The position numbers and the translations under genes were made by a program. From Paenibacillus sp. SY21-1 (lineage in GTDB: Bacteria; Bacillota; Bacilli; Paenibacillales; Paenibacillaceae), in assembly GCF_005222705.1 (NCBI RefSeq), contig NZ_STGF01000005.1, positions 62,001 to 126,000 of the forward strand: a stretch of DNA of 64,000 nucleotides, given 5' to 3'. Shown piece by piece: positions 41,463 through 50,424 of this stretch; positions within the stretch are counted from its first letter, which is position 1; each line of letters starts with the position of its first letter. The notes beneath the pieces are model-generated. The model saw only the letters and a program-made list of their open reading frames with translations. It was not told where the DNA came from and ran no database searches.

Positions 41463-43001
41463 GTGGAAACGAAATGGTCCAAACTTATTGTCATTCCTGT
41501 GCTTTCGGCCTGTTTGCTCATTGCCCCGGCGGCTGCTCCGGGCTTTGCCCGCGTTCAGGCGGCCGGAGCGAGTGTTGCCGTATTGGCGCAAGCCCCTATT
41601 CAAGTGACCGTTGACGGCAGCAAGCTTGCCGGAAGCGCCTTTGAGGAGAATGGCAGCGTCTTCGTTCCGATGCGCGAGCTGTTCAACGAGATTGGAGCAA
41701 GCGTAAGCTGGGAAAAAAATACACAGACCGTTTTTGCTCGTCAAGGCGGCATTTCGGTTTCTCTTCAGGTAGGGAAGAAGGAAGCGATCGTGAACGGCAA
41801 AGCGGTCAAGCTCGATTCCGCGCCAGTCGTACGCCAGGCGGTAACCTATGTGCCGGTCCGGTTCGTAGGCGAGACATTTGCGCTTAGCGTCAAGTGGGAC
41901 AGCAAGTTGAAAACGGTCAGCCTGCTAACGCCGAGGGCGCAGCAGGAGGAGCAATATCAGCAATGGCTGAACGAACAGGAGAGCTTGCCTAAGCTGACGA
42001 CAACGGAAATCGTGGATCAATACGATGAAAGCATCGTTATGATTACGACCAACGTCGCGCAAGGCAGCGGCGTTGTCATCGGAGAGCAGCTTGTGCTGAC
42101 GAATTATCATGTTATCGAGGACGCATCCTCCGCTACGCTGCTTAACCTGTATGGGGAAAACGTCAGCGTGGAGGGCGTAGTGGCGTATGACGAGCTGGCG
42201 GACCTGGCCATCATCAAAACGAAGGAGCCGCTGGATCTGAATCCGGTAGCGCTGACGACGGGCATGAGCTCGCGCAAGGGAGACAAGGTTGTGGCGATCG
42301 GCAGTCCGTACGGGCTGCAAAACACCGTTTCCGACGGACTGATCAGCGGCATAAGGTTTGAGAACGGCGTACGGTATGTCCAGACCAGCGCCCCGATTGA
42401 CCACGGCAGCTCAGGAGGCGCCTTGTTCAACGAGTACGGCGAGCTTGTAGGCATTACGACATCCGGTCATGCCAAATCCAGCGCCGAGCTTAATTTTGCC
42501 GTATCCTCCATTCACGCCACCTTGCTGATGTATAGTATCGAAGAGGAGAAGCTGGCCAAAGCCACGTTTTTGCCTGCGTCACTGCCTAGCACCTTTGTCG
42601 GTCTGCCCCTGACAGAGGTAGCCTCCATTATGCAAAAGCAATTCGATACGATTGCAACAAGCGAGGGCGCGGCAAGTCTGACCAAGTGGGACGTACAGCG
42701 CGACGGGACGGGGTGGCTGGTGCTGACGGCCAACATTGATCCGCGCTTCTATATGTACTATGGAACGTCAACGGCCAATGAGCTGCGGATGTGGGCCATA
42801 AATTTAGGCTATACCTTGCATGATTTGCTGCCTAACGAAAAAATTCGGGTGCTGATTAACTTTGATCGCGTTTATGAGATTGAGCTCAAGGATATCGCTC
42901 CTGGCGAAATGACTCCGCTCGGCGACGGCAAGTGGCGTGTTCGCTATCCGGTTATCGATTTGCAGCTCAAGGATCAGCTTTATATTAAAGTAAGAAGCTA
43001 A
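41463..43001 (+). CDS. Secreted HtrA-like serine protease with N-terminal copper-amine-oxidase-like domain
   Basis: 512 residues from a GTG behind ATGGAGGA. A Sec signal (to about residue 34) is followed by a CuAO_N1-type beta domain (about 45-155, FVPMRELFNEIGASVSWE, VPVRFVGETF), common in Paenibacillus secreted and surface proteins. The trypsin-like domain has the triad His216 (LTNYHVIED), Asp247 (ELADLAI) and Ser317 (HGSSGGAL). A C-terminal region of about 150 residues (TFLPASLPSTF onwards) replaces the PDZ of classical HtrA. It probably acts at the cell surface on misfolded or exported proteins. Its stop touches the next gene's upstream region. Confidence 0.88.
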   Translation: METKWSKLIVIPVLSACLLIAPAAAPGFARVQAAGASVAVLAQAPIQVTVDGSKLAGSAFEENGSVFVPMRELFNEIGASVSWEKNTQTVFARQGGISVSLQVGKKEAIVNGKAVKLDSAPVVRQAVTYVPVRFVGETFALSVKWDSKLKTVSLLTPRAQQEEQYQQWLNEQESLPKLTTTEIVDQYDESIVMITTNVAQGSGVVIGEQLVLTNYHVIEDASSATLLNLYGENVSVEGVVAYDELADLAIIKTKEPLDLNPVALTTGMSSRKGDKVVAIGSPYGLQNTVSDGLISGIRFENGVRYVQTSAPIDHGSSGGALFNEYGELVGITTSGHAKSSAELNFAVSSIHATLLMYSIEEEKLAKATFLPASLPSTFVGLPLTEVASIMQKQFDTIATSEGAASLTKWDVQRDGTGWLVLTANIDPRFYMYYGTSTANELRMWAINLGYTLHDLLPNEKIRVLINFDRVYEIELKDIAPGEMTPLGDGKWRVRYPVIDLQLKDQLYIKVRS

Positions 43002-43105
43002 TGCGCAAGAGGGAGCTCGCGCCGGAGACGGTGCGGCCCCTCTTCTTTTTTGCGCCGGATTTGGTTACAATAGAGGGAATGCCTTTAGTTTGGAGTGGTG
43101 CAGCA

Positions 43106-44962
43106 ATGAAAGTGGTGTTATCCACCTTAAATGCAAAGTTTATTCATACGTCGCTTGCGCTGCGTTGTCTGAAAGCCTATAGCGGCGAGAGCTTTGATAT
43201 GGAGATTGCGGAATATACGATTAAAGATCCCGTCATGAATATCGTTTCGGACATTTTCTCGCGCAAGCCGGATGTTGTGGGGTTCTCCTGCTATATCTGG
43301 AATATTGAAGAGACGATTACGGTCATCAACATGCTGCGCAAAATCATGCCGGAAATCAAAATTATCGTTGGCGGACCAGAGGTCAGCTACGATATGGAGC
43401 ATTGGATGGACCGGGTTCCCGAAATTGATTTTATCGTAGTGGGAGAAGGCGAAGAATCGTTTCATCATTTGCTGACGGAAATAGAAGGGGACGGCAAATA
43501 TCATATGGTATTTGGCATCACCTATCGCAAGCAGCGAGCGGACCGCTTGGAAGTGCTGATCAACCCGCCGCGTCCGAAGCTGAATTTGAACGAGCTGCCT
43601 TCTCCGCACCGGTTCAAGGAGGATATTCCGAACCTTGGCAGCCGCGTCGTCTATTTTGAGACGAGCCGCGGGTGCCCGTTCAGCTGCCAGTTCTGCTTGT
43701 CGAGCATCGAGGTTGGCGTCCGTTATTTCGATATGGAGCGGACGAAGGCGGATATTCTGTATTTGATCGATTCGGGTGCGAAGCTGATCAAGTTCGTCGA
43801 CCGCACGTTCAACATCAAACGCGATTACGCGCTTGAAATTTTTGAATTTCTGATCGCGAATCATCGGGGCTGCGTGTTCCAGTTCGAGATTACGGCGGAC
43901 ATCATGCGTCCGGAGGTGCTGGATTATTTGGCGGAGCACGCGCCGCCGGGCATTTTCCGCTTTGAGATCGGCGTCCAGTCGACGAACGATCCCACCAATG
44001 AGGCCGTTCAACGCAGACAGAATTGGATGAAGCTGGTGCGCACGGTAACGAAGGTTAAGCATTCTCTCAAAATCGATCAGCATCTTGATCTGATTGCCGG
44101 TCTGCCCCTTGAAAATTACGACACGTTCCGGGGAACGTTTAACGACGTGTTCGAGCTGCGTCCCGAGGAGCTGCAGCTTGGTTTTCTAAAAATGCTGCGA
44201 GGCACCGGCCTGCGCCGTAATGCGGACAAATGGGGCTATATCTATATGGATAAAGCGCCGTATGAAATGCTGGGCAACGACCTGATGCCGTTTGGCGACA
44301 TCGTCCGCATTAAACGCGTCGAGGATGTGCTGGAGAAATATTGGAACGCGCACCGGATGGATCATACGCTGCTTTATTTGGTGGATCGGGTATTCTCGTC
44401 CCCGTTTGATTTTTTCCAGACGTTCGGCGATTTTTGGGAAAGCAGCGGCTGGCAGAAAATCGGCCACCAACTGGAGGATCTGTTCTCCCGCCTCTGGCTG
44501 TTTCTGGAATCATTGCCCGACCGTGCGGCTCCGCATGAGAATAAATATGCATATGAGGCCGTAACCTCCGCAGCTGGCGAGAAGCTGGACAGGGACATCG
44601 TGATGGGACTGATGAAATACGATTATTTCCTGAACCACAACTTCAAGCCGCGCAAAAGCTGGTGGGAATTTACGATGGACAAGCCAGGGTGGAGCGCTCA
44701 TATGAGGCGTCTTGCCGAGCATCCGGGAGACGTTTCGCCCGAGTTCGCGTCGCTTGGCTTAAGCGAGAAGGAGCTTCAGAAGCATGCGGTTCTGGAGGTG
44801 CTGCCGTTTGATTTGAAACGTTTCCTGGAGAATGGCGACATTGCAAAAGATGCGAATACGCTGCTGGCGATGCTGTATTTGCCGGAAAGCGGCGGCGGCA
44901 AGCCGAAGGCAAGGCCGTTTATGCTCTCTTTGGAGACGGGCAGCGAGGCGTCTGTCCTCTAA
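43106..44962 (+). CDS. B12-binding radical SAM protein with C-terminal DUF4080
   Basis: 618 residues from the ATG at 43106 (TGGAGTGG upstream). A cobalamin-binding-type Rossmann domain (1-140; VVLSTLNAKFIHTSLALRCL, GGPEVSYD) precedes the radical SAM core with the [4Fe-4S] triad Cys190, Cys194 and Cys197 in SRGCPFSCQFC. The C-terminal 180 residues match DUF4080. The reaction is unknown for this widespread Bacillota class; methyl transfer to an unactivated carbon is one possibility. Confidence 0.9.
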   Translation: MKVVLSTLNAKFIHTSLALRCLKAYSGESFDMEIAEYTIKDPVMNIVSDIFSRKPDVVGFSCYIWNIEETITVINMLRKIMPEIKIIVGGPEVSYDMEHWMDRVPEIDFIVVGEGEESFHHLLTEIEGDGKYHMVFGITYRKQRADRLEVLINPPRPKLNLNELPSPHRFKEDIPNLGSRVVYFETSRGCPFSCQFCLSSIEVGVRYFDMERTKADILYLIDSGAKLIKFVDRTFNIKRDYALEIFEFLIANHRGCVFQFEITADIMRPEVLDYLAEHAPPGIFRFEIGVQSTNDPTNEAVQRRQNWMKLVRTVTKVKHSLKIDQHLDLIAGLPLENYDTFRGTFNDVFELRPEELQLGFLKMLRGTGLRRNADKWGYIYMDKAPYEMLGNDLMPFGDIVRIKRVEDVLEKYWNAHRMDHTLLYLVDRVFSSPFDFFQTFGDFWESSGWQKIGHQLEDLFSRLWLFLESLPDRAAPHENKYAYEAVTSAAGEKLDRDIVMGLMKYDYFLNHNFKPRKSWWEFTMDKPGWSAHMRRLAEHPGDVSPEFASLGLSEKELQKHAVLEVLPFDLKRFLENGDIAKDANTLLAMLYLPESGGGKPKARPFMLSLETGSEASVL

Positions 44963-45036
44963 ACGATGCGTTCGATTGCATCGCGATTTAACGAATAAGA
45001 ACGTTGCCGTCGGCACAGGCTGTGCTGCCGCCCTTC

Positions 45037-45083
45037 AAAAAAAACCTTCTCCCGCTGCGCTCGCGCGTGGGAGAAGGTTTTTT
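45037..45083. terminator. Bidirectional terminator
   Basis: AAAAAACCTTCTCCC pairs with GGGAGAAGGTTTTTT across a 14-base GC-rich loop; the A and T flanks serve both the radical SAM gene and manA. Confidence 0.88.
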
Positions 45084-45093
45084 ACGCTTATAG

Positions 45094-46068
45094 TTAGGCA
45101 GGAACGACGCTGCGCAGAACGGTCATGCCGCCGGCCAGCTCATAATCGCCGAGAGTGGCGGGAAGAAGGAAGCATTCGCCAGCCTTTACCTGCTGTTCGC
45201 CGCCGTTCCAGGCAAGCTGGCCTTCGCCTTCGGCTACAACGATAATAACGAAGCTTTCCGCTGTTGTCGACAGCTTCCACGGCGCATTGACGATTCCCTT
45301 CTCCACGATAAAATAAGGGGAAGTTGCGATGATCAGCCATTCGCCGGGTACAGCTCCGTCTGTTTTCATACGCTGTGCGCCAGCGCCCTCGTAGGCAATA
45401 ACATTAAGCGAATCCTCAATGTGAAGCTCGCGCAGCCGGCCGTCGAGACCTGGACGGTCATAGTCGTACAAGCGATAGGTAGTATCCGAATTTTGCTGAA
45501 TTTCGGCGACGACAACGCCCGAGCAAAGCGCATGCACGGTGCCGGCCGGGATATAGAAGGCATCGCCAGCCGCAACGGGAACCTCTTGCAGGGTATCCGA
45601 AATGCGTCCTTCCGAAATTGCGGCTTCCATAGCTGCGCGATCAACGCGGTCTTTTAAGCCGTAAATGATTTTAGCGCCCGGCTTGGCATCGAGAATGTAC
45701 CACATTTCCGTTTTGCCCAGCTCGCCCTCCGGCAGCCCTTCGTACACATCGGTCGGGTGAACCTGAACCGACAAATCGTCGTTGCAGTCAAGCAGCTTGA
45801 TGAGCAGCGGGAAGCGGCCGTTTTTCTCCGAAAAGCCTTTGCTACCGAACCATTCGCGGCCGTAGACTTCACGAATTTGATCGAGTCCTGTGCCCGCAAG
45901 CTCGCCATTGACGACCTTCGTCGTACCGTTAGGGTGGTCGCCGATCATCCAGCCCTCGCCGATCGAGCCTTCCGGAAGCTCCAGGCCAAATTTCTCCAGC
46001 GCGCGGCCGCCCCAAATTCTTTCTTTCATTTCCGCTTTAAATTGCAATGGGTAAGGTTTAACTGTCAT
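45094..46068 (-). CDS. manA: Mannose-6-phosphate isomerase, class I
   Basis: 324 residues, cupin fold. Zinc ligands appear in QVHPTD, the Glu of KTEMWY, and the His of PAGTVHAL. It interconverts mannose-6-phosphate and fructose-6-phosphate. The length is that of the short Bacillus ManA/YvyI class. SD TAGGAGTG. It is monocistronic, convergent with the radical SAM gene. Confidence 0.95.
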   Translation of the reverse strand: MTVKPYPLQFKAEMKERIWGGRALEKFGLELPEGSIGEGWMIGDHPNGTTKVVNGELAGTGLDQIREVYGREWFGSKGFSEKNGRFPLLIKLLDCNDDLSVQVHPTDVYEGLPEGELGKTEMWYILDAKPGAKIIYGLKDRVDRAAMEAAISEGRISDTLQEVPVAAGDAFYIPAGTVHALCSGVVVAEIQQNSDTTYRLYDYDRPGLDGRLRELHIEDSLNVIAYEGAGAQRMKTDGAVPGEWLIIATSPYFIVEKGIVNAPWKLSTTAESFVIIVVAEGEGQLAWNGGEQQVKAGECFLLPATLGDYELAGGMTVLRSVVPA

Positions 46069-46151
46069 GATGGATCACTCCTATGTAGCTATAGTGGTAT
46101 GGATGAATGAGTGCAGCCTTGCTGTGCTGAGCCGCAGGAAGCGGGCTGCGC

Positions 46152-46820
46152 TTAGCGCTTTTCAATGGCCACCAAATAGGGCGATTGAAGTCGCTGCGGC
46201 TGCCGGTAGACGATAGCCTGGGCAAGCTTCTGCGGCAGAGCGGCCGCATATTGTTCAACGGCCGCGGCTTCCTCCGCGCCGCCCGGATGCCCGGGGTAGA
46301 GGACGCAGGTTATGATCCCGCCCTTTCGCAATAAACCGAGAGCGGAATCCAGCGCGGCAAGCGTCGAGGACGGCTCGGTTATGACCGATGGATCGCCCCC
46401 TCCTGGCAAATAACCGAGATTGAACATCACTGCCGCAATGCGGCCCGCCAGGTCAGGGTCGACGTGCCGCTCCATGTCGGCGTGGCTGCCGAGCACCAGT
46501 CTTACTTCGGCAAGTCGTGCGCGGCCCGCGCTTGTGCGTCGTACGGCTGGCTCGTTCCTCCCGCTCACGGAAGGCTCGTCCGTGAAACGAGCTTCTGCCT
46601 CGCGGAGGGAAGCTATTCGTTCCTGTATTCGAGCGAGCGTTCGATTCAGCGCCTCCTGCTGAATATCGAACGCATAGACGATTCCTTTGCCGCCAACCAG
46701 CTCGGCCAAGGCGAGCGTATCAACGCCGGTGCCGGCGGTCGCGTCGATAACGCAATCCCCTGGCGCCGTTCGTTCCGCCGTCCATTTATGAGCCATGCTC
46801 AGAACCGAGAGGAAGCCCAT
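46152..46820 (-). CDS. mnmM: tRNA mnm5(s2)U methyltransferase MnmM (YtqB)
   Basis: 222 residues from the ATG at 46820, which overlaps the mnmL stop by 22 bp and has AGGGA upstream. Class I SAM fold: VIDATAGTGVDTLALAELVG (SAM site) and VMFNLGYLPGGG with the later ITCVLYPGHPGG, as in B. subtilis YtqB. It methylates nm5s2U34 to mnm5s2U34 in wobble positions of Lys, Glu and Gln tRNAs. An insert with an Arg/Ser-rich loop (about residues 82-105) is longer than in B. subtilis. Confidence 0.9.
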   Translation of the reverse strand: MGFLSVLSMAHKWTAERTAPGDCVIDATAGTGVDTLALAELVGGKGIVYAFDIQQEALNRTLARIQERIASLREAEARFTDEPSVSGRNEPAVRRTSAGRARLAEVRLVLGSHADMERHVDPDLAGRIAAVMFNLGYLPGGGDPSVITEPSSTLAALDSALGLLRKGGIITCVLYPGHPGGAEEAAAVEQYAAALPQKLAQAIVYRQPQRLQSPYLVAIEKR

Positions 46821-47764
46821 AATCGTCCCTGCCAAGTGCCGCGACGCTTTAATTCGGAGTCGAATGCGTTCAGCACTTCCCATTTTTTGAGGCTCCACAT
46901 CGGCCCGATCAGCAGATCGCGGGGAGCGTCGCCCGTCAGCCTGTGCACAATCATTTCCGGCGGCAGCAGCTCCAGCGAGTCGACGATCAGCTGGATGTAT
47001 TCCTCTTGTTCCAGGAAGCGGAGAAGGCCCGCTTCGTATTGCCGCACCATCGGCGTTTTGCGCATGAGATGCAGCAAATGGATTTTGATGCCCTGCACAT
47101 CCATTTGAGCTACCTGGCGGCATGTCTCCATCATCATCTCATGCGTTTCCAGCGGTAGCCCGTAAATGATGTGGGCGCATACGCGAATGCCGCGTTCGCG
47201 CAGCCTGCGAACGGCATCCAGGTAACAGGCCGTGTCGTGCGCGCGGTTAATAAGCGTGGATGTCGATTCGTGGACCGTCTGCAAGCCCATCTCGACCCAT
47301 AGATAGGTTCGCTCGTTTAACTCGGCCAAATAATCGACGACGTCATCAGGCAGGCAGTCGGGACGGGTGGCGATAGACAAGCCGACTACTCCGGGCTGCT
47401 GCAAAATGACCTCATAATACTCGCGAAGCTCCTCGACAGGGGCATACGTATTCGTATAGGCCTGGAAGTATCCAATATAGCTTGCCTCCGGCCATTTCTG
47501 ATGCTGCCGGTCGCGTATGACATTAAATTGCGTAACCAAATCGTCGCGCCTGCTGCCGGCGAAGTCGCCGGAGCCCCGAGCGCTGCAGAATGTGCATCCG
47601 CCCTTGGCAATCGAGCCGTCGCGATTTGGGCAGGTGAATCCGGCATCGAGCATGACCTTGAACACTTTGCCGCCGAACTGCTCGCGCATTTCATAGTTCC
47701 ACGTATGAAATCTTTTGTCGCCCCAGAGCAATGGCTGCTTGGATAAAGCATGTTGCTCGATCAT
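46799..47764 (-). CDS. mnmL: Radical SAM protein MnmL (YtqA)
   Basis: 321 residues. The radical SAM motif has the long first spacing typical of the TIGR01212 group: CPNRDG...GGCTFC, with two of the cysteines in CTFC. MnmL converts cmnm5(s2)U to nm5(s2)U in Bacillota that lack MnmC; its partner MnmM, encoded next and overlapping, finishes the modification. SD AAGAAGGGG. Confidence 0.92.
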   Translation of the reverse strand: MIEQHALSKQPLLWGDKRFHTWNYEMREQFGGKVFKVMLDAGFTCPNRDGSIAKGGCTFCSARGSGDFAGSRRDDLVTQFNVIRDRQHQKWPEASYIGYFQAYTNTYAPVEELREYYEVILQQPGVVGLSIATRPDCLPDDVVDYLAELNERTYLWVEMGLQTVHESTSTLINRAHDTACYLDAVRRLRERGIRVCAHIIYGLPLETHEMMMETCRQVAQMDVQGIKIHLLHLMRKTPMVRQYEAGLLRFLEQEEYIQLIVDSLELLPPEMIVHRLTGDAPRDLLIGPMWSLKKWEVLNAFDSELKRRGTWQGRLWASSRF

Positions 47765-47906
47765 CGTTTTCCCCTTCTTTCCATGCTTGCCTCCTATATT
47801 TTAACGAAAATCGAATCGAAAAGCCATGGTTGTTGGGTCCTGTATGCCGGAATGTTCGGAAATCGCTTACAACTGGAAATTATTTTTGATTTTCTTTAAA
47901 TTAGGC

Positions 47907-47935
47907 TTGCGTTACCTTACATGAAGTGTTATATT
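47907..47935 (+). promoter_or_regulatory. Promoter before the small gene at 48046
   Basis: TTGCGT, 17 bp, TATATT. It lies 110 bp before the start codon in a 280-bp gap that otherwise shows nothing recognisable. Confidence 0.4.
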
Positions 47936-48045
47936 AAAAGTGCGACAGGACAATAAAAATATCTGACATAGCCCAACTAAGTGCCTTGTATGAGACGTCG
48001 ATTAATTGGAAATCCTGTTAAAATAAATCGATGAGGTGATGTGAG

Positions 48046-48249
48046 ATGATGACCAGAATTCCGAATGGCGATGAGAGAGTAACCGTTGAACTGACAATTA
48101 AAGAGCTTATGGCGCTGACAGGCGTTCGTTTCCATAACAATCATGGGGTTGAGGTTTCCGCCCGCAAGAAAATCAATGAAGTATTGGCGGAAGCGTATGA
48201 GCGCGATCAACGCGAGAATGGTCCGATTCCATATCAATTGTTGTCTTAA
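48046..48249 (+). CDS. Small conserved hypothetical protein
   Basis: 67 residues with SD GAGGTGATG and two successive ATG codons. It is soluble and charged: VTVELTIKELMALTGVRF, then ARKKINEVLAEAYERDQREN. A beta-hairpin plus helix is likely. A strong terminator follows, so it is a self-contained unit. No known family recognised. Confidence 0.7.
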   Translation: MMTRIPNGDERVTVELTIKELMALTGVRFHNNHGVEVSARKKINEVLAEAYERDQRENGPIPYQLLS

Positions 48250-48274
48250 ATCATGCATCCATATACACACACGC

Positions 48275-48306
48275 GCCGCAGCCGCGAGAGGCTGCGGCTT
48301 TGTTTT
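48275..48306 (+). terminator. Terminator after the small gene
   Basis: GCCGCAGCC-GCGAG-AGGCTGCGGC followed by TTTGTTTT. Confidence 0.85.
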
Positions 48307-48387
48307 GCATTCAAGCCCTTTACAAGGCAACCATTGTTGGGCACAATAAGGACTAGCCTGATTTGAATAATGGAGGAATCATGGGAT

Positions 48388-49146
48388 ATGCGTTTACGAG
48401 GAAGAAAAGGAATTAGAGAAAATCTGGAGAGCCAGCCGGAGCTGGTTGTGCTTGACGGAACGCTGCATAAAGGGAAATGGCGTGATTTTTTTGGCAATGA
48501 CAATCCGATTTATGTTGAGCTCGGCATGGGCAAGGGGCGGTTTATTAGCGAGATGAGCGCCCGCTATCCTCATCTTAATTTTATCGGCGTCGATATGTAT
48601 GACGAGCTGCTGCGACGGGCAAGCGAGAAGGCCCGCATCGCCTGGGAGCAGAAGGGCGAGGCCAGTCCGCCCAATTTAGCGCTGCTGCGGGCGAATATTG
48701 AAGGAATTGAGTCGATATTCGCGCCTGGAGAGCTTGAGCGCATTCACTTGAACTTCAGCGATCCGTGGCCCAAAGGCAAGCATGCGCGCCGCAGGCTGAC
48801 GCATCCGAGGTTTGTCGCGAAATATATCGAGCTGCTGAACGAGCGCGGCGAAATTCATTTCAAGACCGATTCGCAATCGCTGTTTGAGTTTTCATTGAAC
48901 AGCTTTGCCGAGATGGAGCTGATTATGCGGAATATTTCGCTCCACCTTCACAAGGAAGGCCCGCGGGAGGACCTCGTATTTACGGAGTATGAGATGAAAT
49001 TTATGGAGAAGGATCAGAATATTTATCGCGTGGAGGTCGTGCTCGGCTCCGAGGCGCTGCAGAAGCATCGGCAAGCGAAGCAGGAGAAGCTGCTGCAGGA
49101 GCAGGCGTCGGAGCCGGAACCGGAAGAAGCGGACGAGCTGGCTTAA
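48388..49146 (+). CDS. trmB: tRNA (guanine-N7-)-methyltransferase TrmB
   Basis: 252 residues from the ATG at 48388; the ATG 18 bp earlier has no SD and lies on the wrong side of GGAGG. SAM-binding YVELGMGKGRFISEM and NFIGVDMYDELLRRA, the catalytic-region motif LNFSDPWPKGKHARRRLTHPRF and FKTDSQSLFEFS are diagnostic. It makes m7G46 in tRNAs. The C-terminal tail of about 30 residues is Glu-rich. The stop overlaps the opposing PAP2 gene by 4 bp. Confidence 0.95.
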   Translation: MRLRGRKGIRENLESQPELVVLDGTLHKGKWRDFFGNDNPIYVELGMGKGRFISEMSARYPHLNFIGVDMYDELLRRASEKARIAWEQKGEASPPNLALLRANIEGIESIFAPGELERIHLNFSDPWPKGKHARRRLTHPRFVAKYIELLNERGEIHFKTDSQSLFEFSLNSFAEMELIMRNISLHLHKEGPREDLVFTEYEMKFMEKDQNIYRVEVVLGSEALQKHRQAKQEKLLQEQASEPEPEEADELA

Positions 49147-49715
49147 ATCGGCGGATTTGTTGCGGCTAGCCACAAATACTGAACGGCAACCGCTGTTGCC
49201 GTTCCCAGCAGCGCGCCTACCGCGACATCGGAAGGATAATGAAGACCCAAATACATGCGCGACCAGCCTACGGACACGCCAACCAGCAGGGCAATCGGGA
49301 GCAGCGCCGGCAGCCAGGTTCCGCTGGCCAGCAGAAACGGCACAAGCCAGGCGAAGATCGCTGTGGTATGCCCGGACGGAAAAGAAGAATCGACTAGCGG
49401 CTTGTGGCAGGTGTTGACATCAGGGAGCGCCTGATACGGCCGCAATCGCTTGAATTTGCTTTTAACCAGCGCTACCGGCAGGTGGCTTACGCTAACGGCG
49501 ATTAAACTTTGCCACCCCGCCGCGCTCCATCCGCTTTTTGCCAGCACCCCGCACAACAGGGCGGTTGCAAGCGTAAAGGTAGCTCCGCCCATATGCGTGA
49601 TGCCGCTTAACCAGCGGTCGAGAGCTCTAAACCATTTTTTATGCTGGGCTCTTTGGTTCGCCCATATCAGCATGCGCTGTTCGCTATCTTTCAACCAGCC
49701 AATCATTCTCTCCAT
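49143..49715 (-). CDS. PAP2-family membrane phosphatase (undecaprenyl-diphosphatase type)
   Basis: 190 residues from the ATG at 49715, where GAGGGG is well spaced; an ATG 9 bp earlier sits on the SD. There are five or six hydrophobic segments. Phosphatase motifs: KSKFKRLRPY, SSFPSGHTT and SRMYLGLHYPSD. It probably recycles undecaprenyl pyrophosphate or another lipid phosphate at the outer face of the membrane. Convergent, with a 4-bp overlap with trmB and no separate terminator. Confidence 0.9.
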   Translation of the reverse strand: MERMIGWLKDSEQRMLIWANQRAQHKKWFRALDRWLSGITHMGGATFTLATALLCGVLAKSGWSAAGWQSLIAVSVSHLPVALVKSKFKRLRPYQALPDVNTCHKPLVDSSFPSGHTTAIFAWLVPFLLASGTWLPALLPIALLVGVSVGWSRMYLGLHYPSDVAVGALLGTATAVAVQYLWLAATNPPI

Positions 49716-50424
49716 TGCTGTCATCCCCTCATGATGGCTTTTTTTTGTTGCTAACTGCCCTTCCTATATTATCACTCAATTGTCACGCCAGCGTAAACCA
49801 TGGATTGTCCGATTATTAAATTCGCGTTATGAAAGAAAATTAATGTTCTTTCTATATATAGTGCTTGTGTCTGCGGACGTGAACGTGAAGCTGCGCCGCT
49901 CGAAGGCTGCTCGAACATGCGCGGTATTTATCGTTTTACGCCCGAATGCGCCGCTGCGCCATTTGTCTTATAGCCGGCGGAGCCTAGGAGAGATATCCAT
50001 GCCAGCCCATTTTATAAAAAACTATGGTCCATTTTGTTTAATTATCGTGCAATGATGGTAAAACTGTAAGGGACCGCAATAGGGCGCTTCTCATCTATCC
50101 CTCCCGATAATTTGTCGAAGGAGCGGAAACATTTGAACGCTTTTGTTCGTAAATAAGGACGTAAGTTCTAAATTAATCGTAAATGCATGAAAACGAGGCT
50201 GAAAAGAAGCAAAAGGAGGGAATGGACTCATTCCGCTGGCGTGCAAGCGTTTTTCCGACCGGATTAAGCATAATGTTGACGTTTTGGCGTTTTGACAAAG
50301 ATAGGCTTTCCGTGGAGAATCAGTAATGTTCAACTATTGGACCAGGTGTTTTCAGAAAAACGCCTTAACTAAAAAAAACAAAGAGAGAATTCTAAAAAAA
50401 TGGGGTCTCAAGGGGGCAATGCCG
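49716..50424. other. Gene-poor gap
   Basis: No open frame here looks coding: the plus-strand frame 49780-50055 and the minus-strand frame 50091-50333 lack a family resemblance and a convincing SD. The stretch is uneven in composition, with an AT-rich part (49800-49860, including GAAAGAA/TTCTTTC arms) and a second A-rich part just before the glycosyltransferase. TTGACG (50274-50279) and TTGACA (near 50294) could be -35 elements. No riboswitch class is recognised. Confidence 0.4.

Noticed and set aside
43127..44083. 318-codon minus-strand frame inside the radical SAM gene
   Set aside because: Antisense to an intact, well-recognised gene; no independent signals.
46464..47108. 214-codon plus-strand frame opposite mnmM/mnmL
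   Set aside because: Antisense shadow; no SD or family match.
46821..47123. N-terminal extension of MnmM by 101 residues
   Set aside because: It would overlap mnmL by over 300 bp in another frame and adds low-complexity sequence; the ATG at 46820 gives the family length.
49995..50330. Possible c-di-GMP or other riboswitch before the glycosyltransferase
   Set aside because: No GEMM or other known conserved core was found by eye, only A-rich sequence.
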